Shown piece after piece: positions 45,112-52,721 of a stretch of DNA of 64,000 nt. The notes below the pieces were generated by a model. It was not told the origin of the DNA. It was given only the letters and a program-made list of their open reading frames with translations, and ran no database searches. The position numbers and the translations under genes are program-made. Position 1 is the first letter of the stretch. Each line of letters starts with the position of its first letter. This DNA is from Barnesiella propionica (GTDB taxonomy: Bacteria; Bacteroidota; Bacteroidia; Bacteroidales; Barnesiellaceae): NCBI RefSeq assembly GCF_025567045.1, contig NZ_JAOQJK010000004.1, positions 186,001 to 250,000 on the forward strand, written 5' to 3'.

Positions 45112-45139
45112 ATGCAGCCTTTAAAAAGTGAATTATTTA

Positions 45140-45189
45140 TTTGTGAATTAAATAATAATGAATATATTTGTGATATTAAAATGATATCA
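45140..45189 (+). promoter_or_regulatory. Promoter and candidate operator of the SPFH/RHH genes
   Basis: TTTG (45140-45143) and TATATTTG (45163-45170) with 19 bases between form a full Bacteroidetes promoter. Directly downstream, over the expected start site, TGATAT occurs at 45171-45176 and 45182-45187, 11 bases apart, and the whole also reads as an inverted repeat TGATAT/ATATCA. Ribbon-helix-helix proteins often bind such short repeats about one turn apart, and one is encoded in this operon. Confidence 0.65.
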
Positions 45190-45200
45190 AAATAAATATT

Positions 45201-46181
45201 ATGAAAGAACAAGAATTTGAATTTAAAGGATTTGTTGCCAATGGCTTCTTTATGCTGTTTTTTAATTTATTGTTTACTGCAGCGGGTATTGCTTCGTTCT
45301 CTTACTATGGTAGGTTCGGGGATTGGTGTATAATAATAGGGATAGTTATACTTATTGCAACTATTTTTATATGGAGAGGCATTATGAAACTGGAACCTAA
45401 TGAGGCGCGTGCCATGGTTTTTTTTGGTAGTTATAAAGGTACGTTCCGGAAAACCGGGTTCTTTTGGGTTAATCCGTTTTTAGAGAAAAAGAAATTGTCA
45501 TTTCGAGCCCGTAATTTAAATGTAGAACCTATAAAGGTGAATGATAAGGTGGGAAATCCTATTCTTATAGGTCTTGTACTCGTTTGGAGATTGAAAGATT
45601 CGTATAAGGCTTTGTTCGAGATTGATTCTCAAACCATGGTGGAAGTTTCGGCTGGAGTAGTTACATCTAATGATATTAATAGTCTGATTAGTCATGCAAA
45701 CCGGGTGAATGTGAACCGGATGGGAGCTTTTGAAAATTTTGTACGTGTACAAAGTGATGCGGCACTACGTCAGGTAGCCAGCCTTTATGCGTATGATAAT
45801 AGCGGCATGGAAGAGGATGAACTGACTTTGCGCTCGGGGGGAGATGAGGTAAATGAGCAGTTGGTACAGAAACTGAATGAACGATTGGCTATGGCCGGCA
45901 TGGAGGTAGTAGAAGCCCGAATAAACTATCTGGCCTATGCTCCCGAAATTGCGGCTGTTATGTTACGCCGTCAACAAGCCAGTGCCATTATAATGGCGCG
46001 CGAAAAGATTGTAGAAGGAGCTGTGTCTATGGTTAAAATGGCTTTGGATAAGATAGAAAAAGAGAATATGGTCGAGCTGGACGAAGAAAAAAAAGCAGCT
46101 ATGGTGAGTAATTTACTTGTTGTATTATGTGCCGATGAAGCTGCTCAGCCCGTTCTGAATACCGGTACGTTGAACCATTGA
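45201..46181 (+). CDS. SPFH/Band 7 domain membrane protein
   Basis: A 326-residue protein. Two N-terminal hydrophobic helices (about residues 10-34 and 42-60) anchor it in the inner membrane. The SPFH/Band 7 domain follows (LEPNEARAMVFFGSYKGTFR, TGFFWVNPFLEKKKLSFRAR, VNDKVGNPILIGLVLVWRL). An alpha-helical tail (EARINYLAYAPEIAAVMLRR, QQASAIIMAREKIVEGAVSM) is typical of flotillin/HflK-like oligomers. Such proteins form membrane scaffolds; a precise function cannot be stated. A ribbon-helix-helix gene follows 16 bases downstream. Confidence 0.92.
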   Translation: MKEQEFEFKGFVANGFFMLFFNLLFTAAGIASFSYYGRFGDWCIIIGIVILIATIFIWRGIMKLEPNEARAMVFFGSYKGTFRKTGFFWVNPFLEKKKLSFRARNLNVEPIKVNDKVGNPILIGLVLVWRLKDSYKALFEIDSQTMVEVSAGVVTSNDINSLISHANRVNVNRMGAFENFVRVQSDAALRQVASLYAYDNSGMEEDELTLRSGGDEVNEQLVQKLNERLAMAGMEVVEARINYLAYAPEIAAVMLRRQQASAIIMAREKIVEGAVSMVKMALDKIEKENMVELDEEKKAAMVSNLLVVLCADEAAQPVLNTGTLNH

Positions 46182-46197
46182 TATTGTATATGATTAT

Positions 46198-46383
46198 ATG
46201 TCGAAAAAAGAACCGAGCCGAAATTTTGTATTGCGTATTGATGCCGATATGATGGATGCTATTGAGAAGTGGGCGGCTGATGAATTTCGTTCGACCAATG
46301 GACAATTGCAGTGGATTATTTCAGAGGCTTTACGGAAAAGCGGAAGACTTAAAAAAATACGAATAAAGAAAAATGAGGAATAG
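46198..46383 (+). CDS. Small ribbon-helix-helix (Arc-like) protein
   Basis: A 61-residue basic protein, MSKKEPSRNFVLRIDADMMD followed by AIEKWAADEFRSTNGQLQWI. The first part is a beta strand with the alternating polar residues that contact DNA in Arc/MetJ folds (RNFVLRID), and two amphipathic helices follow. It lies 16 bases after the SPFH gene and is thus co-transcribed with it. It may repress its own operon through the TGATAT repeats at 45171-45187, but an alternative is a role tied to the membrane protein. No toxin gene is adjacent, so it is unlikely to be an antitoxin. Confidence 0.8.
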   Translation: MSKKEPSRNFVLRIDADMMDAIEKWAADEFRSTNGQLQWIISEALRKSGRLKKIRIKKNEE

Positions 46384-46513
46384 ATATGTATGTTTTAAAT
46401 GTTTTTTTACGTATGAAAAAATAGAAATTTTCTACTCCGCGTTATACCGGAATGGAATAAGTTTTTTATCTGAATTAAAATAGTTTAAATCATTATGTTT
46501 CATGACTTTTGAA

Positions 46514-46557
46514 AAACATATAAGCCCGAAAATTTTTATTTTTTGGCTTATATGTTT
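46514..46557. terminator. Convergent terminator hairpin
   Basis: AAACATATAAGCC (46514-46526) pairs perfectly with GGCTTATATGTTT (46545-46557), 13 bp, with a 17-base AT-rich loop. It lies between the RHH gene and the convergent DUF3857 gene and overlaps the latter's stop codon. Confidence 0.65.
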
Positions 46558-48442
46558 AAAGTCTTTTTATAACGGCTTTGGCTTTATAAGCCCGGTTTAT
46601 TTCCTGATGAAAATTTATCAACTCTTCATATTCCGACGGTTCAAATTTACCGGAGGAACGAATGAAGTCGTAAATAGCCGTGATTATATTTTTCTCATTT
46701 TTATATCGGGTTTTGAATGTTCCGAATCTTGACCGGATATTTAGTTCTTTCGGAAGGGATTCGACCATATATCCTTGGGGAATTGTGATATGGATGGTAT
46801 CTGTATCGTGGTAGCCGTATTTAATGACTATAGGATTGATACGTTCTTTCTTCGGTAATTGAGTGATGCCGTTTCTGAAAATGTTTAAGGGAATAAATAT
46901 TCGTTGGTTATTCTGATTTAGCGGAGGAGTATGTGATATGTTATAGAAAAGAATGGCATAGGGTTTTTCCTCTTTATATTCAGAAAAATGTATGTTGCTT
47001 ATGGACGGGTTTGACAAATCTATGCAGGAGCGTATTGCTTCTATTTGTTTTTTACCATCCAGTGCCTGGAAATACATATAAGGTTCATATTGTTTTAATG
47101 AATTGTATTCATTTATGTATCCCGATATTGTACCTTTTTCATCTATTTGCAGATTTGCCGATATTGCCGATAGATTTTCTTTGTCGTCGTAATCGGGTAT
47201 TTTGGTAAAGATGCCTCCTTCCGGTGTGATAACTATTACATTATGTCCGGCCATGTGGCGGGGAATGTAGCCCAAAGGAACTTTAGGATTAGTACATTCT
47301 ATCCATAAGGTATCGTTTTCCAAAGGAACCGTTAATATCTCATGGTCGGTTTGTCCTGCACTGGCAAAATCTTCGAAAAGAGATTCCGATTTACTGTTAA
47401 TAATTGTATTGTATGCAGGAATTCCTGTTTCCTGTAACATTGCCATCATATAGTTTGACAAGGCTTTACAATCTCCGAATCCCGTGCTGAATACTTTAGA
47501 TGCTTCCATCGGCTGTAATCCTCCTATTCCTATTTGAATGCTTACATACCGGGTATTATCACCCATATAATTATATAGGGCTTTTATTTTGTCTTTATCG
47601 GTCTTGCACTCTTTTGTAAGATCGGTGATTTTCTGTTTCAGTTTTTCCGGAAGCATATCCCTGCCTTTCTGTAGATCATACAGCCAGGAACCAAATGTTT
47701 TCCAATTATCGAGTCTGCCATACGTCCCTGCGTAAGTGATCTCGGTGTTGGTTACGTGTAACCAAGGGCGAAGCGTGGAAAAATCAGGGCTGAAGGGTTC
47801 TGCTTTGAATGCTTTTACAGAATCTGTTTTCCACAGTAGAGTAATAAGACCTTTATCGACAGATTTTATAGGCCCTTCCATTTTCCCGGATTTATAATTT
47901 ATTTCAGTGGTTTCGGGGATTTGTATTTTGTAATACCCCGATTCCATACTTATGTTGTCTCCGGGTAAAGGAAAAAATGAAGGAAAACCCAGCAATCCTC
48001 CTTTGAATACAACTTCTTTTTCGTAGCACACCGTATAGGGATATATGCCTATCGGTGAATTGGAAAAAAAAGATGCGGCGTCAGATGCCAACCCGTCGAA
48101 GTATTCTGTCCTAAGCAAATCTTTTTTTGTTATTCGGGATATTTTTTTCCCGTTCTTGTCGTAAAAAGTTCCTGTAAATTTGTTCAACGCTCGGAACATA
48201 TTTTCAAAATCTCCGAAAGAAGCATAAACAGCACCTTCTTTGTTCAATATGGTAATAATCTTTTTTTCTTTATAAATGCCGCTCGTTTTATTTTTATAAA
48301 TGAATTCGGCTTCATATGTACGTATGACTGCGTCTGAGTTAGTTAACAGCTCTTTCGGTATATTTACGGATGTGTAATTTTCCTGGGCCGATAAATTTAA
48401 AAGGAAGAAAAAAGATAAAAGAGTTGTTATTATTCTATTCAT
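46556..48442 (-). CDS. Exported DUF3857 / transglutaminase-like protein
   Basis: A 628-residue protein with a signal peptide (MNRIITTLLSFFFLLNLSAQ). An N-terminal DUF3857 domain of about 200 residues precedes a transglutaminase-like core with the catalytic cysteine in STGFGDCKALSNYMMAML. A candidate histidine lies in TDHEILTVP and an acidic partner in LWIECTNPKVP (Glu where Asp is usual). A beta-rich C-terminal part follows. The fold is that of cysteine proteases and amidases, but no function has been established for these proteins that I know of. It is the second gene of a pair, 4 bases after its paralogue. Confidence 0.88.
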   Translation of the reverse strand: MNRIITTLLSFFFLLNLSAQENYTSVNIPKELLTNSDAVIRTYEAEFIYKNKTSGIYKEKKIITILNKEGAVYASFGDFENMFRALNKFTGTFYDKNGKKISRITKKDLLRTEYFDGLASDAASFFSNSPIGIYPYTVCYEKEVVFKGGLLGFPSFFPLPGDNISMESGYYKIQIPETTEINYKSGKMEGPIKSVDKGLITLLWKTDSVKAFKAEPFSPDFSTLRPWLHVTNTEITYAGTYGRLDNWKTFGSWLYDLQKGRDMLPEKLKQKITDLTKECKTDKDKIKALYNYMGDNTRYVSIQIGIGGLQPMEASKVFSTGFGDCKALSNYMMAMLQETGIPAYNTIINSKSESLFEDFASAGQTDHEILTVPLENDTLWIECTNPKVPLGYIPRHMAGHNVIVITPEGGIFTKIPDYDDKENLSAISANLQIDEKGTISGYINEYNSLKQYEPYMYFQALDGKKQIEAIRSCIDLSNPSISNIHFSEYKEEKPYAILFYNISHTPPLNQNNQRIFIPLNIFRNGITQLPKKERINPIVIKYGYHDTDTIHITIPQGYMVESLPKELNIRSRFGTFKTRYKNEKNIITAIYDFIRSSGKFEPSEYEELINFHQEINRAYKAKAVIKRL

Positions 48443-48446
48443 GTTA

Positions 48447-50429
48447 TTATAATTTTTGTAATACTATCTGTTCATTACATTTGCCAATAAGGGCCGAATA
48501 GAAATTCTGCAGATCGGGGTATTTATCCTGCAGGTAATAGGATTTGCGGCGATCCAGGTTATATTGTAAAGTGATGGTATTGCCGTCCGTTATAATAGAA
48601 TAGTTACAGTGTATTGATTTGTCTGCGGTTATCATTGTTATTTTTTCAGGCAGTTCTGTTATTTTATATCCTTCGGGTATCGTTATAGTCGTGGTTATAA
48701 TAGTCTTGATGTTATATGGGAATTCGACGGGATATTTACGGGTAGGGCTGTTAAAGGGGGATTCGCTCATGTAATTGAAAACAATAGGATTAATATAGAT
48801 AAATTCATCCGTGGCAGAAAGTTGTTTGCTGAAAGTAAGCTCTTCTTTTTCTGTGTTATCTTTATCTCCTTTTCCTGATTCATATTCGCTTATTTCCAGA
48901 TCATAATCTTTTTCAGCCAATGTTTTTATTTCTTCCTTATCGGAGGCTGAGGCTGCCCATTTTCTTTGACTGTACGCGGACTGTCCGTTGCATATGGTTG
49001 TCATTTTTCCAGATATCAGTCCGGTCTTGTCTATCGATGCTTGTATAGATATATACCGAATGTTTTTACACAGTTCTCTTAAATTTACCCAACGGCTGAT
49101 CTTAGGTCCCATTAAACGAGCCTGTTCTACTAGAAGAGATTCATCCAAAAGATTGATGCCTCCATAGCGGGAACCTCCGTCCATGTATATAAATTCGTTA
49201 TTTCCTTTGTCGACAGCTACAATAAATGTGTTTAGTTTTTCCATGGTAGGGGAAGTGAAGGGCAGTCGTCCCAGATTCCTGCGGCTTAGTACTACAGGAT
49301 AAGCTTTTAATCCTGCGGCTTTAAGGGCACTTATCAGAATAAAATTGATTTGCGCGTTATTTCCTTTACCATTTTTTACGGCTTCTTTTATGTCGCTGGC
49401 CCATAAAGCATAATTTTCATTCCAGGATATTTTATTTTTTACCAGTTGCAATACCGCATCGGCGCGTTCGGTCGTGTCGGGTATAGAAGAAAGGAGAGCG
49501 GCTTCATCTTTGAAAGGACATCCTATCTTGAGCATATCTCCGAAATCGTCGAACTTCATCATGTTTTCTTCGATATCTTCCCAACTATTGGTAAATCGTT
49601 TATATGTACTTCCCGGCATCATTGTACCTTTTAATTCGAAAGACAGCCTGGGCCTGAAATCTTCTAAGCACCAGATATGGGATTCGGGTTTAAGTGCCTG
49701 AGCGGTATCGGTGACTATTTTATATATTTTGGTATCAGCTTTTATTTGAGCTATTTCATGTCCGGTGTTGATCATGAAATTCTGATAGCTCGGAATTATT
49801 TCGGCTTGGGGTAATTGCCAGCCATAAGCATTGACACTGAAATCGAAATATTCAGGGATCTCTACAGTGGCTTCACTGTGCCATACAGGAATACTTTTTT
49901 GTGTGTTTATATCGGAGATTAACCAGTAAAAGTCGGATCGGACAGAGTATTTGTATTCTATCACACTTCCTACTTTAACATCCGGGAATGTAAATTTCTT
50001 TTGTAAAAGATTTTTCGATACTTTTTCTACGAAAATATATTTTTTATCAAGTTTTGTCTTTTTAATAGATCCGTTTTCCCAATTATATACGGTTCCCTGA
50101 AGTTTTTCAATAATTTCTTTAAAATCATAGGAATAATCGAGATATGGTATAGAAATGTTTGCTTGCTCCAATCCTTCTTCTTTTAGTATCTTGATTTTCG
50201 TACTGTAATCTGTAACTTGTGCGAAACCTTTATGTGCAGAGAAATCAAATCTGACAAATTTTTCTTCAAATAATACTACAGCGGCAGCAGATGTATCGGC
50301 CTCGTAGGTATTCATCTTTACTTCGTGTTCTGTGATTTTTCCATATTTCAAAGATATTTCTTGTGCATATAAATTTATAGAAATAAGTGAAATAAGAATA
50401 GATAGAAAAAGAAATACTGTTTTTTTCAT
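48447..50429 (-). CDS. Exported DUF3857 protein with degenerate transglutaminase core
   Basis: A 660-residue paralogue of the next gene, with a signal peptide (MKKTVFLFLSILISLISINL ending YAQ), DUF3857 domain and transglutaminase-like core. Here the catalytic cysteine region reads GKGNNAQINFILISALKAAG: Asn-Asn replaces the Asp-Cys seen in the partner. The expected histidine motif is NTFIVAVDKGNNEF, without histidine. The protein is therefore probably a non-enzymatic partner or binding protein. A candidate minus-strand -7 element, TACTTTTG (complement of 50465-50472), lies about 36 bases upstream. Confidence 0.88.
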   Translation of the reverse strand: MKKTVFLFLSILISLISINLYAQEISLKYGKITEHEVKMNTYEADTSAAAVVLFEEKFVRFDFSAHKGFAQVTDYSTKIKILKEEGLEQANISIPYLDYSYDFKEIIEKLQGTVYNWENGSIKKTKLDKKYIFVEKVSKNLLQKKFTFPDVKVGSVIEYKYSVRSDFYWLISDINTQKSIPVWHSEATVEIPEYFDFSVNAYGWQLPQAEIIPSYQNFMINTGHEIAQIKADTKIYKIVTDTAQALKPESHIWCLEDFRPRLSFELKGTMMPGSTYKRFTNSWEDIEENMMKFDDFGDMLKIGCPFKDEAALLSSIPDTTERADAVLQLVKNKISWNENYALWASDIKEAVKNGKGNNAQINFILISALKAAGLKAYPVVLSRRNLGRLPFTSPTMEKLNTFIVAVDKGNNEFIYMDGGSRYGGINLLDESLLVEQARLMGPKISRWVNLRELCKNIRYISIQASIDKTGLISGKMTTICNGQSAYSQRKWAASASDKEEIKTLAEKDYDLEISEYESGKGDKDNTEKEELTFSKQLSATDEFIYINPIVFNYMSESPFNSPTRKYPVEFPYNIKTIITTTITIPEGYKITELPEKITMITADKSIHCNYSIITDGNTITLQYNLDRRKSYYLQDKYPDLQNFYSALIGKCNEQIVLQKL

Positions 50430-50625
50430 AGTTTATGTTTCAAATATTTTAACCCCTAATATTACAAAAGTAATTAAAAATATTATATAGAAAAATAAAA
50501 ATATATGTTTTTTATAAATATGTAGTTGATTATCTTATAAACTAAATTTTTTTGAAGTTCGGTATCAGTGCAGGTTAATGTTGTTTTTTGCATTCCGTAT
50601 AAAAGTAAAATATCAATAAATCCAG

Positions 50626-50633
50626 TATATTTG
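50626..50633 (+). promoter_or_regulatory. Candidate -7 element of the ROK kinase gene
   Basis: TATATTTG matches TAnnTTTG, 35 bases before the start codon at 50668. No TTG at -33 was found. Confidence 0.5.
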
Positions 50634-50667
50634 TAGTAAATTTAATTCAAATAAAAACACACAAAAA

Positions 50668-51624
50668 ATGAAACCTTACGTATTAGGCATCGATATCGGC
50701 GGAACGAATTCGGTATTCGGTATTGTAGACGCCAGAGGGACTATTCTGGCAAGCGGATCTATAAAAACGCAAAAATATGCAGCTGTCGAAGATTATGTAA
50801 ATGATCTTTGTAATGAGATATTGAAGCTTGTCAAGCAAGAAGATGTTGAGGATAAAATAGAAGGTGTGGGTGTGGGTGCTCCAAATGGTAACTATTTTAA
50901 CGGAACAATAGAATATTCGCCTAATCTTCCTTGGAAAGGCATTATCCCGTTGGCCCAGATGCTTGAAAATAAATTAAAATTGCCTGTAACGATCACAAAT
51001 GATGCCAATGCGGCTGCTATAGGTGAAATGACTTATGGTGCGGCACGGGGAATAAAAGATTTTATCATGATCACATTAGGTACCGGAGTGGGGAGCGGTA
51101 TTGTTGTTAACGGACAATTAGTGTATGGGCACGACGGTTTTGCGGGGGAATTGGGACATGTAATCATGCGGCGGCAGAACGGACGCTTGTGCGGGTGCGG
51201 CCGTACCGGATGCTTGGAGGCATATACATCTGCAACCGGAGTTGCCAGAACTGCACGGGAATTTTTGGAAATCAGAACTGATGAGTCTTCTTTACGTTTG
51301 TTGCCTATTCAGGACATTACATCTAAAGATGTTTATGAAGCTGCTGTGTCGGGTGACAAGTTGGCTATCGAGATATTTAATTATACTGGGACGATGCTGG
51401 GAGAAGCTTTTGCCGATTTTGTGACTTTTTCCAGTCCTAAAGCCATTATTCTTTTCGGTGGGCTCGCCCGGGCCGGAGAGCTGATCATGCGTCCGATACG
51501 AGAAGCTATGGAAAAAAACATCCTTAATATATTTAAAGGTAAAACAGAACTGTTGTTCTCGGAACTGAAAGAGAGCGATGCTGCCGTATTAGGCGCCAGC
51601 GCGCTGGGATGGGAAGCTAAGTGA
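50668..51624 (+). CDS. ROK family sugar kinase (glucokinase-like)
   Basis: A 318-residue kinase. The phosphate-binding motif GIDIGGTNSVFGIVD is at residues 7-21. The catalytic aspartate lies in ITNDANAAAIGE, and GTGVGSGIVVNG is present. The ROK zinc motif GELGHV...CGCGRTGCLEAY (His plus three Cys) is complete. ROK kinases phosphorylate glucose or N-acetylated hexoses with ATP in the cytoplasm. In Bacteroidota such proteins commonly serve as glucokinase, which is the best guess. Confidence 0.93.
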   Translation: MKPYVLGIDIGGTNSVFGIVDARGTILASGSIKTQKYAAVEDYVNDLCNEILKLVKQEDVEDKIEGVGVGAPNGNYFNGTIEYSPNLPWKGIIPLAQMLENKLKLPVTITNDANAAAIGEMTYGAARGIKDFIMITLGTGVGSGIVVNGQLVYGHDGFAGELGHVIMRRQNGRLCGCGRTGCLEAYTSATGVARTAREFLEIRTDESSLRLLPIQDITSKDVYEAAVSGDKLAIEIFNYTGTMLGEAFADFVTFSSPKAIILFGGLARAGELIMRPIREAMEKNILNIFKGKTELLFSELKESDAAVLGASALGWEAK

Positions 51625-51647
51625 TAGTTGTATATAATATTCTGATA

Positions 51648-51680
51648 GGCGGCATTTTTATATTTGCCGCTTACTTTTTA
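51648..51680 (+). terminator. Weak terminator after the ROK gene
   Basis: GCGGCA (51649-51654) pairs with TGCCGC (51665-51670), 6 bp with a 10-base loop, followed by TTACTTTTTA. The stem is short, so read-through into the next gene is likely. Confidence 0.5.
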
Positions 51681-51693
51681 ATTTTTGGGATAT

Positions 51694-52428
51694 ATGATGA
51701 AAAAACCGTCTTCTTTGTGGAACCCATGGCACGGTTGCCATAAGTTGAGTGAAGGCTGCCGGCATTGCTACGTTTACCGGATAGACGGAAAACACGGAAA
51801 GGACAGCTCGGTAGTTGCTAAAACCGATAATTATGATCTGCCTTTGCGCCGTAAAAAGAATGGTGAATATAAAATACCGGCGGGGAATACGGTTTTTACC
51901 TGCTTTAGTTCCGATTTTCTTGTGGAGGATGCAGACGGGTGGCGTAAAGATGCCTGGAAAATGATGGATATTCGTCGGGATGTGAATTTCTTTTTTATTA
52001 CTAAGCGGATAGACCGGTTGATGGAATGTTTGCCTGATAACTGGGGTGACGGATATGAGCATGTAACAATTTGTTGTACGATGGAAAATCAGGACAGGGT
52101 GGACTATCGCATGCCTATATATATGGAAGTCCCTGTTTGTCATAAAATTATAATTTGCGAACCGTTATTAGGCAAAATAGATTTGTCCCCTTATCTCGGG
52201 ACGTGGGTGGAACAAGTTGTAGCCGGAGGAGAATCGGGGAAGGATGCCCGGATATGTGATTATGACTGGGTGCTTGATCTCCGGCGGCAATGCATAGAGG
52301 CCGGTGTTTCTTTCTATTTCAAGCAAACCGGATCTTATTTGCGTAAAGACGGGAAAATATATAGGATTGCCCGTCAATTCCAACATTCGCAGGCACGTAA
52401 AGCTTTGATTAATTTTGAACCGGAGTGA
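51694..52428 (+). CDS. DUF5131 family protein (phage Gp37/Gp68-like)
   Basis: A 244-residue protein starting at the ATG at 51694 (MMKKPSSLWNPWHGCHKLSE), nine bases inside a longer TTG-started frame. The sequence has a cysteine cluster near the N-terminus (C15, C22, C25 in WHGCHKLSEGCRHCY) and the segments TVFTCFSSDFLVEDADGWR, FFFITKRIDRLMECLP and VVAGGESGKDARICDYDWV, which I recognise as the DUF5131 family found in phages and bacteria. The cysteines suggest a metal or iron-sulfur cluster. Its role is unknown. It lies 69 bases after the ROK gene. Confidence 0.82.
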   Translation: MMKKPSSLWNPWHGCHKLSEGCRHCYVYRIDGKHGKDSSVVAKTDNYDLPLRRKKNGEYKIPAGNTVFTCFSSDFLVEDADGWRKDAWKMMDIRRDVNFFFITKRIDRLMECLPDNWGDGYEHVTICCTMENQDRVDYRMPIYMEVPVCHKIIICEPLLGKIDLSPYLGTWVEQVVAGGESGKDARICDYDWVLDLRRQCIEAGVSFYFKQTGSYLRKDGKIYRIARQFQHSQARKALINFEPE

Positions 52429-52613
52429 GAATATTTATTTGAATCATTGTAATTATAGTGGCAGGTCGTGTTTAATAAATTAAGGTTATTCCGGAAGTAG
52501 CTATGGCTGCTTTTTTTGTTTAATATTTTTTGTATAAATATGTGTTTTAGAATAAAAACGTGAAATAAAATACTTATTTGTGTAAAAAAATATGCTTGTT
52601 GATAGAAAATTAT

Positions 52614-52621
52614 TACTTTTG
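52614..52621 (+). promoter_or_regulatory. Candidate -7 element of the first large secreted protein
   Basis: TACTTTTG matches TAnnTTTG, about 100 bases before the ATG at 52722. A TTG lies at 52596-52598, closer than the usual spacing. Confidence 0.4.
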
Positions 52622-52721
52622 TACTCGTTTTATTTACGAATAAAAATAATTTTGGATACTTGACTGTGAAAAAGTATTGCCCTTGTAGTTCGAATAACAT
52701 TAATTATTAATTATTATAAAA

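Noticed and set aside
51694..52428. Prophage remnant around the DUF5131 gene
   Set aside because: No integrase, capsid, tail or lysis gene is nearby, and flanking genes are ordinary chromosomal ones.
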